A stretch of DNA of 47,606 nucleotides, taken from the NCBI GenBank assembly GCA_900770195.1, contig CAAGJI010000050.1:1-47606 (forward strand), in the 5' to 3' direction. The notes below the pieces were generated by a model. It was not told the origin of the DNA. It saw only the letters and a list, made by a program, of their open reading frames with translations, and did not search any database. A program made the position numbers and the translations under genes. Source of the stretch: Oscillospiraceae bacterium (GTDB lineage Bacteria > Bacillota > Clostridia > Oscillospirales > Ruminococcaceae). Positions 40,485 to 47,606 of this stretch are shown one piece after another. How positions within the stretch are numbered: position 1 is the first letter of the stretch; the number at the start of each line of letters is the position of its first letter.

Positions 40485-40796
40485 ATGTACGCAGTTATCG
40501 AAACAGGCGGAAAGCAGTATCAGGTTAAGGAAGGTGACGTTGTTTTCATCGAAAAATTAAACGTTGCTGAAGAAAGTGAAGTTACTTTTGATAAAATCGT
40601 TGCAGTAAACAACGACAGTGCTATCAAAGTTGGTACACCATATGTTGAAGGTGCAACTGTTGCCGCTAAGGTTTTAAAGAATGGTAAGTCAAAGAAGATC
40701 ACAGTTTTCACTTACAAGCCAAAGAAGGGCGAAAAGAGAAAGATGGGTCACAGACAGCCATATACAAAAGTTGAAATCACAAAGATTAACGGTTAA
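40485..40796 (+). CDS. rplU: 50S ribosomal protein L21
   Basis: 103 residues from the ATG at 40485, the standard L21 start MYAVIETGGKQYQV; a GTG nine bases upstream is not used by the family. FTYKPKKGEKRKMGHRQPYTKVEI near the C-terminus is the rRNA-binding signature. It leads the rplU-prp-rpmA block. The stop overlaps the prp ATG by one base. Confidence 0.98.
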   Translation: MYAVIETGGKQYQVKEGDVVFIEKLNVAEESEVTFDKIVAVNNDSAIKVGTPYVEGATVAAKVLKNGKSKKITVFTYKPKKGEKRKMGHRQPYTKVEITKING

Positions 40797-41122
40797 TGAT
40801 TTCGTTTTTGTTCAACCGCAGGGAAAATAAAATCTGTGGTTTTACGGTTTGCGGTCACGCTATGTTTGCAGAAAGCGGACAGGACATCGTTTGTGCGTCG
40901 GTTTCTTCTGCTGTTATGCTGACAGCAAATTTATTGACAGAGAATTTTAATGTGCAGTCTGATGTTAAAGCTGATGAAAACAGGATTACTGTTTCTGTTA
41001 CTGATAACAGGGAGGAGTATCTTGATGTTGCTGACAAGCTGCTTTGCGGTCTTGCACAGCACGTTGAAATGGTCAGCGAAGAATTTGAAGGCTGTATTAA
41101 AACTGAATATTCGGAGGTGTAA
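40796..41122 (+). CDS. prp: Ribosomal-processing cysteine protease Prp
   Basis: 108 residues, located between L21 and L27 as in other Firmicutes. The catalytic pair is His in GFTVCGHAMFAES (about 22) and Cys in DIVCASVSSAV (about 34). Prp removes the N-terminal extension of L27, which is essential where L27 has one; the following gene encodes such an extension. Start codon overlaps the L21 stop. Confidence 0.95.
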   Translation: MISFLFNRRENKICGFTVCGHAMFAESGQDIVCASVSSAVMLTANLLTENFNVQSDVKADENRITVSVTDNREEYLDVADKLLCGLAQHVEMVSEEFEGCIKTEYSEV

Positions 41123-41126
41123 AGCT

Positions 41127-41405
41127 ATGTTAAGAATCAGTATGCAGTTTTTTGCTCATAAAAAAGGTATGGGTTCAACAAAGAACGGTCGTGACTCTGA
41201 ATCAAAGAGACTTGGTGTAAAGAGAGCAGACGGTCAGTATGTTGAAGCTGGCAACATTTTAGTTCGCCAGAGAGGTACACATATCCATCCGGGTAACAAC
41301 GTAGGCATTGGTTCAGATGATACATTATTTGCTAAGGTTAGTGGTACTGTTAAGTTTGAACGTGTTGGTCGTGACAAGAAAAAGGTAAGCGTTTACGCTG
41401 ACTGA
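41127..41405 (+). CDS. rpmA: 50S ribosomal protein L27 precursor
   Basis: 92 residues from the ATG at 41127, with GGAGGTG upstream. The N-terminus MLRISMQFF precedes AHKKGMGSTKNGRDSESKRLG. Cleavage by Prp is expected between FF and AHKK, exposing the conserved L27 N-terminus that reaches the peptidyl transferase center. Longer upstream frames are shadows of prp. Confidence 0.98.
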   Translation: MLRISMQFFAHKKGMGSTKNGRDSESKRLGVKRADGQYVEAGNILVRQRGTHIHPGNNVGIGSDDTLFAKVSGTVKFERVGRDKKKVSVYAD

Positions 41406-41422
41406 TTTCAAATAGACAGCAT

Positions 41423-41455
41423 AAAATCCCGAGCCTTGCTTGGGATTTTATTATA
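41423..41455 (+). terminator. Partial terminator between rpmA and obg
   Basis: AAAATCCCGAG (41423-41433) pairs with CTTGGGATTTT (41439-41449, one G-U). The T-run is short, so some read-through into obg is likely. Confidence 0.65.
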
Positions 41456-41475
41456 TAAAAACACAAGGAGAAAAT

Positions 41476-42750
41476 ATGTTTGTAGATAAGGCAGTCATAA
41501 AAATTAAAGCCGGAAACGGCGGCGACGGTGCTGTTTCATTTCACAGAGAAAAGTATGTTGCGGCAGGCGGTCCTGACGGTGGAAACGGCGGTAAGGGCGG
41601 AGATGTTATTTTTGTTGCAGACAGCAATATTTCATCTTTGATAGACTTTAAATACAAGAAAAAATATGTTGCACAAAACGGCGAAAACGGCGGCAGAAAA
41701 TGTGCCACGGGCAAAAGTGCAGAAGACCTTATTGTAAAAGTCCCTAAGGGAACGGTCGTCAGAGAAAATCGCACAGGAAGAATACTTGCTGATATTTCAA
41801 CAGATGAACCGAAAATTGTTGCACACGGCGGCAAGGGCGGCAAAGGTAATATGAACTTTGCTTCATCTACAAGACAAATCCCAAAATTTTCAAAGCCGGG
41901 ATTCCTTGGAGAAGAATTTGAGGTTACCCTCGAACTTAAACTTCTTGCAGACGTGGGACTTGTTGGTTATCCGAATGTTGGAAAATCAACGCTTATTTCA
42001 GTTGTAAGTGCGGCAAAGCCTAAAATAGCAAATTATCATTTTACTACTTTGACTCCTGTTCTTGGAGTTGTTAAGGTAAGCGAAGAAAAATCTTTTGTTA
42101 TGGCTGATATTCCGGGACTTATTGAGGGTGCAAGCGATGGTGTCGGTCTTGGACATCAGTTTTTGCGTCATGTTGAAAGATGCAGACTTATTGTTCATGT
42201 TGTTGATGTTTCGGGAATCGAAGGCAGAGACCCTATAGAAGATTTTGAAACAATCAACAGAGAACTTGAAAATTTTGACGCAGATCTTGCTTCACGTCCA
42301 CAGATAGTTGCTGCAAATAAATCTGATGTGGCTGAAGAAAGTCAGATTGAAAGATTCAAGGAATATATTGAAGAAAAAAATATACCTTTTTTTAAAATAT
42401 CAGCAGCTACAAGTCAGGGTACAAAGGAACTTATTGATGCAGTTTCAACAATGCTTGATACTCTTCCGCCTGTTAAGGAATATGAAGCTGAACCTCTTAC
42501 TGTTGAACAGCAGATTGAAATACAAAATGAAGATAAATTTACCATTGAAAAAGAAGATGGCGTTTATTATGTTGAATCAAGAATATTTGAACCTATTTTC
42601 CGTTCAATCGACCTTGATGACTATTCTTCATTGCAGTATTTTCAGAAAGTGCTTAAATCAAGCGGTATAATCAAAAAGCTTGAAGAAATGGGCATAAATG
42701 AGGGCGATACAGTTAATATTCTCGGATTTGAATTTGATTATATAAGGTAA
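41476..42750 (+). CDS. obg: GTPase Obg/CgtA
   Basis: 424 residues from the ATG at 41476, with AAGGAG upstream. The Gly-rich Obg fold (about 1-158) has VSFHREKYVAAGGPDGGNGGKGGD. The G domain (about 159-330) has GYPNVGKST, DIPGLIEGAS, NKSD and SAAT. The C-terminal OCT domain (about 345-424) marks the Gram-positive Obg form. It acts in late 50S assembly and stress response, in keeping with the ribosomal protein genes upstream. mrnC begins 5 bp later. Confidence 0.97.
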   Translation: MFVDKAVIKIKAGNGGDGAVSFHREKYVAAGGPDGGNGGKGGDVIFVADSNISSLIDFKYKKKYVAQNGENGGRKCATGKSAEDLIVKVPKGTVVRENRTGRILADISTDEPKIVAHGGKGGKGNMNFASSTRQIPKFSKPGFLGEEFEVTLELKLLADVGLVGYPNVGKSTLISVVSAAKPKIANYHFTTLTPVLGVVKVSEEKSFVMADIPGLIEGASDGVGLGHQFLRHVERCRLIVHVVDVSGIEGRDPIEDFETINRELENFDADLASRPQIVAANKSDVAEESQIERFKEYIEEKNIPFFKISAATSQGTKELIDAVSTMLDTLPPVKEYEAEPLTVEQQIEIQNEDKFTIEKEDGVYYVESRIFEPIFRSIDLDDYSSLQYFQKVLKSSGIIKKLEEMGINEGDTVNILGFEFDYIR

Positions 42751-42755
42751 TTGTT

Positions 42756-43145
42756 ATGGATAATCTGACAGCTCATGAAGCTAAACAATACAGTCCGCTT
42801 TCTCTTGCGTTTCTTGGCGACAGCGTTTATGAACTGTGGGTCAGGGAGAAACTTTTAAGGGAGGCAAATATGCCGCCGTCAAAATTCAGCAGAAGTAAAG
42901 TAACTTATGTTTGTGCAGAATTTCAGGCGGAAGCATCAGATAAGATATTGCCTCTTCTTACAGAAGAGGAAACGGCTGTTTTTAAAAGAGGAAAGAATGC
43001 GAAGGGTATTTCTCCGCCTAAACACGCAACTTTTCTTGAATATAAAAAAGCCACAGGGCTTGAATCACTGCTTGGATATTTGCATCTTTGCGGTGATAAT
43101 GAACGTATAAACGAAATTCTCAGTTTTATATGGGATAACAGATAA
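42756..43145 (+). CDS. mrnC: Mini-ribonuclease 3
   Basis: 129 residues: an RNase III catalytic domain without a double-strand RNA-binding domain. LAFLGDSVYELWVRE holds the catalytic acidic residues, and ATFLEYKKATGLESLLGYLHL the second metal ligand and signature helix. Mini-III matures 23S rRNA ends, fitting this ribosome-assembly neighbourhood. It follows obg and precedes yebC with short gaps. Confidence 0.95.
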   Translation: MDNLTAHEAKQYSPLSLAFLGDSVYELWVREKLLREANMPPSKFSRSKVTYVCAEFQAEASDKILPLLTEEETAVFKRGKNAKGISPPKHATFLEYKKATGLESLLGYLHLCGDNERINEILSFIWDNR

Positions 43146-43163
43146 TTTCAGAGGTGAATAATT

Positions 43164-43895
43164 ATGTCAGGACATTCAAAATGGGCGAACATTAAAAGAA
43201 AGAAAGAAGCTACTGACGCAGCTAAGGGAAAAGTTTTTACTAAAATAGGAAGAGAAATCACTGTTTGCGTAAAGCAGGGAGGACCTGACCCTAATAATAA
43301 CGCTAAACTTCGTGACCTTATCGCAAAGGCTAAATCAAACAACGTTCCAAATGACAATATCGACAGAGTCATTAAAAAGGCTTCAGGTGAAGGCAATAAA
43401 AATGACTATGTTTCAATAGTTTATGAAGGATATGGTCCGAGCGGTGTTGCTGTTATTGTTGAATGCCTTACAGATAACAAGAACAGAACAGCGGGCGATA
43501 TAAGACATTATTTCGATAAATTCGGCGGAAATCTTGGCACATCAGGCTGTGTATCTTTTATGTTCTCAGATAAGGGATATGTTATTGTTGAAAACAAAGG
43601 CTATGATGAAGATGAATTTATGGAAGAATGTTTCGACCTTGGTGCAGATGACCTTACAGTTGAAGATGATGAAATACTTGTTGAATGTGCACCCGGTGAT
43701 GTTCACAACGTAAGAGAAGGACTTGAAGCAAAGGGTTATACAGTTCTTTCAGCTGAAGCAGAAAAAGTTCCTGCATCATATACAAGTCTTACTGATGAAG
43801 AGGACGTTAAAAAGATGACACTTCTCCTTGAACATCTTGAAGATAACGATGACGTTCAGAACGTTTATCATAACTGGCAGATGGACGAAGAATAA
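43164..43895 (+). CDS. YebC/PmpR family protein
   Basis: 243 residues. The family opening MSGHSKWANIKRKKEATDAAKGKVFTK is nearly universal; DNIDRVIKKASGEG and DNKNRTAGDIRHYFDKFGGNLG follow. The family has been described as DNA-binding regulators and, more recently, as translation factors acting on difficult peptide sequences. GAGGTGA precedes the start. It is the last gene of the ribosomal block before a terminator. Confidence 0.97.
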   Translation: MSGHSKWANIKRKKEATDAAKGKVFTKIGREITVCVKQGGPDPNNNAKLRDLIAKAKSNNVPNDNIDRVIKKASGEGNKNDYVSIVYEGYGPSGVAVIVECLTDNKNRTAGDIRHYFDKFGGNLGTSGCVSFMFSDKGYVIVENKGYDEDEFMEECFDLGADDLTVEDDEILVECAPGDVHNVREGLEAKGYTVLSAEAEKVPASYTSLTDEEDVKKMTLLLEHLEDNDDVQNVYHNWQMDEE

Positions 43896-43921
43896 TTTTT
43901 CGAGTAATTATATAATAAAAA

Positions 43922-43943
43922 CCGCCTGAAAAGGCGGCTTTTT
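43922..43943 (+). terminator. Terminator after yebC
   Basis: CCGCCT (43922-43927), loop GAAA, AGGCGG (43932-43937), then C and five T. A-rich sequence upstream gives some function on the other strand. Confidence 0.9.
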
Positions 43944-43955
43944 CACAAAAATTAA

Positions 43956-44570
43956 TTATTTAACATAAACTCTGAATATGAAAAAAATTATTTCTGCTAC
44001 AATGGCTAAACTGAATGCAAGGCATAAAACTTTGTCGGCAGTTTTGCCTGCTTTACATACACAGAGTGAAAATGACAGCTTTTTTGACGGATAAAGAAGC
44101 TGTACTTTTTTTTCGTTCAGCAAATCAAGCAATATATGTGAGATGAATCCTATTGCAAAAAACATACTGCACTGAGGGAGAATAACAGCAACAGATGCTG
44201 TTAATAAAATCCCGCCTATAATTGAATGCATAAAAGTTCTGTGGGGTTGATGTTCTCCAAAAATACATACTGCAATGAAAAAAATAATCCCCATAAGAAC
44301 CTGCATAAGGCTTGTGTTTTTTTGAATGTAGGAAAAAATTCCGGGCTTGAAAAGGAATTCTGCAACACAGGTTACAGCTGCTGCAACTCCTGCAATTGCA
44401 ATTATTTTTCCCAATCCTTTACGGCTTTTTGAGGTTGTAACATCAATATCGCTTATTACTGAACCTATACAAGCCGCCGTACCGCATATAAACAATGATT
44501 TTATATCATCAGGATGCGTTATAAAAACAGCTGACGCTATTCCTGCAGCGGCATGAGTTTTAAACATCAT
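43956..44570 (-). CDS. YdjM-type membrane-bound metal-dependent hydrolase
   Basis: 204 residues with several hydrophobic segments. His-bearing motifs of the family: KTHAAAGIASAV at the start, SVISDIDV, HRTFMHSIIGG (about 107-117) and GFISHILLDLLNEKKVQLLYP. The family (LexA-regulated YdjM in E. coli) is predicted to be a membrane metal hydrolase; substrates are unknown. AGGAGA precedes the start. It has its own promoter. Confidence 0.9.
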   Translation of the reverse strand: MMFKTHAAAGIASAVFITHPDDIKSLFICGTAACIGSVISDIDVTTSKSRKGLGKIIAIAGVAAAVTCVAEFLFKPGIFSYIQKNTSLMQVLMGIIFFIAVCIFGEHQPHRTFMHSIIGGILLTASVAVILPQCSMFFAIGFISHILLDLLNEKKVQLLYPSKKLSFSLCVCKAGKTADKVLCLAFSLAIVAEIIFFIFRVYVK

Positions 44571-44605
44571 AGTCTTTGTTCTCCTTATTTTTTGTATTGC
44601 ATTAC

Positions 44606-44634
44606 ATTATAACATAATTTGACAAAATTTTCAA
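44606..44634 (-). promoter_or_regulatory. Sigma-A promoter of the YdjM-type gene
   Basis: Minus-strand TTGAAA (44629-44634) and TATAAT (44606-44611), spacer 17 bp. No terminator was seen between it and the flavodoxin gene upstream. Confidence 0.8.
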
Positions 44635-44651
44635 GGAGAATTATTTTAATT

Positions 44652-45122
44652 TTATTTTGCCCAGCTTTCAATATCGCTTACGCTATGTATTCCGTTGAGA
44701 ATTTTTCCTTCTTTGATGACAGTTGAATCTGAAACGCTGTTTTTAAGATTATCAACTGTTTTTCCAAATCCGCTTCCGCCTGATGTTGCAAAGAGAATTA
44801 TTGTTTTTCCTGAAAAATCATAAGATTCAAGGAAAGTATTTATTATTGTTGGTGCAAAGTACCACCAGATAGGGAAACCAAGGTAAATTGTGTCGTAATC
44901 TGACATATTTTCGCATTTTTCAGCTATTTCAGGTCTTGAATTTTTGTTGTTCATTTCAATTGAACTTCTGCTTTGTTTGTTCATCCAGTTTAAATCATCT
45001 TTTGTATATGGAACGGCAGGTTTGATTTCAAAAATATCTGCTTTGGCAGCTTCTGCCACCATTTTTGCAGCGTTTGCTGTTATTCCGCTTGCTGAAAAAT
45101 ATGCAACTAATTTTTTTGACAT
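44652..45122 (-). CDS. Flavodoxin-like protein
   Basis: 156 residues. The FMN phosphate loop is AYFSASGITANAAK (about 7-20), and LGFPIWWYFAPTIINTFLESYDFSGK (about 80-105) and FATSGGSGFG bind the isoalloxazine ring. This is the flavodoxin_4 type often paired with stress-related oxidoreductases in gut Firmicutes. It should carry electrons or reduce small substrates. It starts 2 bp after the CMD-cupin stop and shares the MerR-driven transcript. Confidence 0.92.
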   Translation of the reverse strand: MSKKLVAYFSASGITANAAKMVAEAAKADIFEIKPAVPYTKDDLNWMNKQSRSSIEMNNKNSRPEIAEKCENMSDYDTIYLGFPIWWYFAPTIINTFLESYDFSGKTIILFATSGGSGFGKTVDNLKNSVSDSTVIKEGKILNGIHSVSDIESWAK

Positions 45123-45124
45123 AA

Positions 45125-45871
45125 TTATTCTTCCTCCAATTTATTATAAATTTCATCTGTAACAGGCTCAAGCCATTCATTTGATGTGTTTTCACCAGGA
45201 CATTCAACCGCAAGGTGACTGAACCAGCTGTTTGATTTTGCACCATGCCAATGTTTTACTTCGGCGGTAATTGTTACAACGTCACCAGGTTTAAGACTCT
45301 GTGCAGGTTTGCCCTCTTCCTGATACCAGCCTTCGCCATCAACGCATATAAGAAGCTGTCCGCCGCCTTTTGATGCATGATGTATGTGCCAATTGTTTCT
45401 GCATTTTGGTTCAAATGTTACATTTGCAATAAATACTGTTTTATTTGGGTCTGTTAACGGGTTTAAATAAGATTTTCCGATAAAATATTTTGCATATGCA
45501 TCATTTGGATTTCCAAGTCCAAAGAAACCACCGTGTTCATCACATAAAACATCATCTGCATATATTTCTTTTGCCATATTAAAAGCTGCCCATGCGTTTG
45601 GCCAGCCCGCATAAAATGCAAGATGTGTTAAAATTTCAGCCATTTCAGATTTAGAAACACCGTTTTTCTTGGCAGTTGCAAGATGATATTTAAGTGAATT
45701 ATCAACTATTCCCTTGCTTATAAGTGCTGTTATTGTTACGATTGATCTTATTTTGAGAGAAAGTTTGTCTTCTCTTGACCAGACTTCACCAAATAAAACA
45801 TCATCATTTAATTCAGCAAATTTTGGTGCAAAATCTGAAAGACTATCTCTGCCTGCTGTTTGTTTTACCAT
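45125..45871 (-). CDS. Carboxymuconolactone decarboxylase-like/cupin fusion protein
   Basis: 248 residues. The N-terminal half (about 5-110) is a CMD/AhpD-like domain: WSREDKLSLKIRSIVTITALIS and HLATAKKNGVSKSEMAEILTHLAFYAGWPNAWAA. It lacks the CxxC of AhpD, so peroxidase activity of that kind is unlikely. The C-terminal half (about 145-240) is a cupin with metal-binding candidates NNWHIHHASKGGGQLL and ITAEVKHWHGAKS. Such fusions often sit with MerR regulators and flavodoxins and may act on reactive small molecules; the reaction is unknown. Confidence 0.9.
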   Translation of the reverse strand: MVKQTAGRDSLSDFAPKFAELNDDVLFGEVWSREDKLSLKIRSIVTITALISKGIVDNSLKYHLATAKKNGVSKSEMAEILTHLAFYAGWPNAWAAFNMAKEIYADDVLCDEHGGFFGLGNPNDAYAKYFIGKSYLNPLTDPNKTVFIANVTFEPKCRNNWHIHHASKGGGQLLICVDGEGWYQEEGKPAQSLKPGDVVTITAEVKHWHGAKSNSWFSHLAVECPGENTSNEWLEPVTDEIYNKLEEE

Positions 45872-45891
45872 TTTATAAAGCTCCTTTTTAT

Positions 45892-46266
45892 TTAATCCCA
45901 GGATAACTTCCCTGTTTTAACCGCCTCTTCATATCGACCTATTTTGTAGTCAAGTCGTTTAAGAGTATCATTTATTTTTTTCTGCTGTTCGATTAAAGAT
46001 TCACGTTGTTCAGAAAGTAGCTGCAATCTTGCTTCGATTGTTTTATCGCCCTCTTGCGTGAGTTTTACATATTCTATAAGTGCTTCAACAGGAAGTCCCG
46101 CACTTCTCATACATATTGCAAGTTCCACCCAGCCAAGGTCGCTTTCCTGATAATCCCTTATTCCACCTGATGTTCTTGTAACAGGCGGAATCATTCCGAC
46201 TCTTTCGTAATATCGCAACGTGTCCTGCGATATATTAAATTTTTCGCTAACTTCTTTTATTGTCAT
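45892..46266 (-). CDS. MerR family transcriptional regulator
   Basis: 124 residues. The winged helix-turn-helix is at the N-terminus: TIKEVSEKFNISQDTLRYYERVGMIPPV and GIRDYQESDLGWVELAICMRSAGLPVEAL. A dimerisation coiled coil (about 80-118) follows. There is no metal-binding Cys cluster, so it resembles the AdhR/aldehyde-responsive group rather than metal sensors. The gene is first in its own operon and probably activates it from the 19-bp-spacer promoter upstream. Confidence 0.94.
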   Translation of the reverse strand: MTIKEVSEKFNISQDTLRYYERVGMIPPVTRTSGGIRDYQESDLGWVELAICMRSAGLPVEALIEYVKLTQEGDKTIEARLQLLSEQRESLIEQQKKINDTLKRLDYKIGRYEEAVKTGKLSWD

Positions 46267-46296
46267 TTAATCACCTTGCTTATTTTTTATACTGAT

Positions 46297-46327
46297 ATTA
46301 TATACCCTTGAGTTGACTCCAAGTCAA
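46297..46327 (-). promoter_or_regulatory. MerR-type promoter with operator
   Basis: Minus-strand TTGACT (46322-46327) and TATAAT (46297-46302) are separated by 19 bp, the over-long spacer that MerR activators correct by twisting DNA. Inside is an imperfect dyad, CTTGAGT-TG-ACTCCAAG (46307-46323), close to the CTTGGAGT/ACTCCAAG sites of AdhR-like regulators, with one base missing in one arm. Confidence 0.85.
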
Positions 46328-46508
46328 TAGAAAATAAGAAAATTTGTTAAAATATACAAATGATCAATTCCTGATTTGTAAAAGATGTAGAAAAATTAAG
46401 ATTTTAAAATTTTTTTGCAACGATTTGGGGTGGCTGGTAGTTATATATATAGAAGATAAATTAAAAATAATTTTATTTGCTAAAAAATAAAAAAATGTAA
46501 AATTTATC
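46328..46508. other. Gene-free AT-rich stretch
   Basis: Between the merR promoter and the dockerin promoter I see no coding region, RNA gene or hairpin of note. Confidence 0.5.
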
Positions 46509-46537
46509 TTGATATTTTATAATAGATGTTGTACAAT
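46509..46537 (+). promoter_or_regulatory. Sigma-A promoter of the last dockerin gene
   Basis: TTGATA (46509-46514) and TACAAT (46532-46537), spacer 17 bp. Confidence 0.7.
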
Positions 46538-46604
46538 ATAGTCAAGCCAATAAAATTGGCGAGAAAAAGAAAGTATATTAAATTTTTGAAAGGTTGTGGT
46601 TTAG

Positions 46605-47606
46605 ATGAAGAATTTAAACAGGAAATTATCTTTTGGTGTTGCTTTGGCAATGACATCGGCAATTCTTAGTTGTGTGCCATCTGTTTCAGCAAGTGCTGTC
46701 GATTCTTTGAATTATCCAACTGATAAAGATTATGATTTTCACGAAGTATTAGAACATTATGCGAATGATGAACAAGGAAATAAACAGTTGGTACAAGAAG
46801 ATATTTACTATAATTTTCCAAGTATATATACAGGAACTTATTCTTTGTATGAAAGAGGTTATTCATATGTTTTTGTTACTACTAATGGAAAGGCTGATAA
46901 AGAAGAACTTGAAAATGAATTAGGAAAAGAAGTTACTGCTTTTGCTTATTATGTTGGGGATAAACAATATGTATACAATTATTCAAAAAATGAAGATTAT
47001 GAAAAAGTATACAATATTGATGGAGTAGAAAAAGTTGAGCTTGCTCGTTCTAAATTTAGTGAAAGATGTTACATACCTGTAGATGATTGGGGTCAAAATG
47101 AGTGGTTTAAAGATAATAATATCGATCCTAAAAAAGAAAAATTGATTATGGCAGATGTTTATGTTGAAAATGGATTTGAATTAAACAAAGATATGTTTAA
47201 AGATACAGGGTACGATGTTGTTTATGTTGAGAAAGATAATGTGCCTTCTTCTAAGGAAAATTATGATTTATGGTATGTTTATTTTAAATATAAAGGAAAA
47301 GAGTCATATACTGAATTTAATAAAGCTACTGAAAAAATTGATAAAGTACATTCGTCAGATATTTCTATCATACGTAACGAATCAGCAACAGAAGGTATTG
47401 ATAAGTATACTTTTGATATAGTAAAAAATCCAACAATCGAACTCCCAACACAAGAAATAACAGAACCAACAAAAGAAACCACCACTGAACCAAAAGAAAT
47501 AAAACTTGGCGACATAAATGGTGATAATGCGATTGATTCAAAAGATGCTGTTTTGGTGCTTAAATCATATGCAGATGCACTTGCAAATAATAAAACATAT
47601 TATGAA
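46605..47606 (+). CDS. Secreted dockerin protein (3'-truncated by the window)
   Basis: The frame is open from the ATG at 46605 to the end of the window (334 residues so far), with GAAAGG about 11 bases upstream. A signal peptide (about 1-33) precedes a Tyr/Asp/Lys-rich region with two loosely similar halves that I do not recognise. A Thr/Pro/Glu linker and the first dockerin repeat, GDINGDNAIDSKDAVLVL, follow; the second repeat should lie beyond the window. Codon choice differs from neighbours: Gln is mostly CAA (5 of 6) and Leu mostly TTA/TTG, where other genes favour CAG and CTT. Confidence 0.85.
   Translation, partial: MKNLNRKLSFGVALAMTSAILSCVPSVSASAVDSLNYPTDKDYDFHEVLEHYANDEQGNKQLVQEDIYYNFPSIYTGTYSLYERGYSYVFVTTNGKADKEELENELGKEVTAFAYYVGDKQYVYNYSKNEDYEKVYNIDGVEKVELARSKFSERCYIPVDDWGQNEWFKDNNIDPKKEKLIMADVYVENGFELNKDMFKDTGYDVVYVEKDNVPSSKENYDLWYVYFKYKGKESYTEFNKATEKIDKVHSSDISIIRNESATEGIDKYTFDIVKNPTIELPTQEITEPTKETTTEPKEIKLGDINGDNAIDSKDAVLVLKSYADALANNKTYYE

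Overview
The window looks like a piece of chromosome from an AT-rich, endospore-forming gut Firmicute of the Ruminococcus/Oscillospirales type. The evidence is spoIIP, a T-box leader, an L27 precursor with its Prp protease, strong AGGAGG ribosome-binding sites, and above all several secreted proteins ending in type I dockerins, one of which also carries a cohesin-like domain. Species cannot be named from the sequence alone. GC content is low by eye and was not computed.

Layout. 1-1131 is the 3' end of rmuC. 1210-6170 is a compact five-gene operon with a consensus promoter and a terminator, mostly for exported or envelope proteins: a 12-repeat cell-wall-binding protein with a transglutaminase-like domain, a lipoprotein, an O-acyltransferase, a dockerin protein, and a GNAT acetyltransferase. 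6179-7892 encodes a cohesin-dockerin protein and a PHP phosphoesterase. 7884-13237 is a metal section: a ZIP transporter, a TIM-barrel hydrolase, and feoA-feoA-feoB with a small Cys-rich FeoB partner. Four copies of one inverted repeat (GTTA-N8-TAAC) sit at the ZIP promoter, twice at the feo promoter and before feoB, suggesting a shared metal-responsive regulator.

13253-28941 is mainly branched-chain amino acid metabolism. leuA, followed by a UPF0237/UPF0210 pair, is transcribed leftward from a T-box leader. ilvB-ilvN-ilvC, ilvD-leuC-leuD-leuB, a DUF815 ATPase, ilvA and ridA are transcribed rightward. Together these make valine and leucine and, through IlvA, isoleucine, with RidA clearing the reactive enamine that IlvA releases. 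The ilvB promoter has a long structured leader that is not a T-box.

28960-35717 holds a zinc-ribbon membrane protein, an MTA/SAH nucleosidase, a PduL-type phosphotransacylase, a 27-residue hydrophobic peptide gene, spoIIP with a probably frameshifted follower gene, a DUF975 membrane protein and a Cof-type phosphatase. 35830-36243 is a tRNA Gly-Arg-His cluster, with a perfect 34-bp A/T-rich palindrome directly upstream of its promoter. maf, a 51-residue membrane protein and a large GLUG-repeat dockerin protein follow. 39349-43942 has rhodanese and apt (leftward) and the L21 leader-rplU-prp-rpmA-obg-mrnC-yebC block (rightward). 43956-46327 has a YdjM-type membrane hydrolase and a MerR-controlled operon (merR, CMD-cupin fusion, flavodoxin) behind a promoter with the 19-bp spacer typical of MerR activation. 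The window ends inside a fourth dockerin protein whose codon use differs from its neighbours.

No mobile element, CRISPR array or rRNA was seen. The most promising leads are the shared metal operator, the surface/dockerin loci that lack recognisable enzymes, the ilvB leader, the 27-residue peptide and the broken gene after spoIIP.
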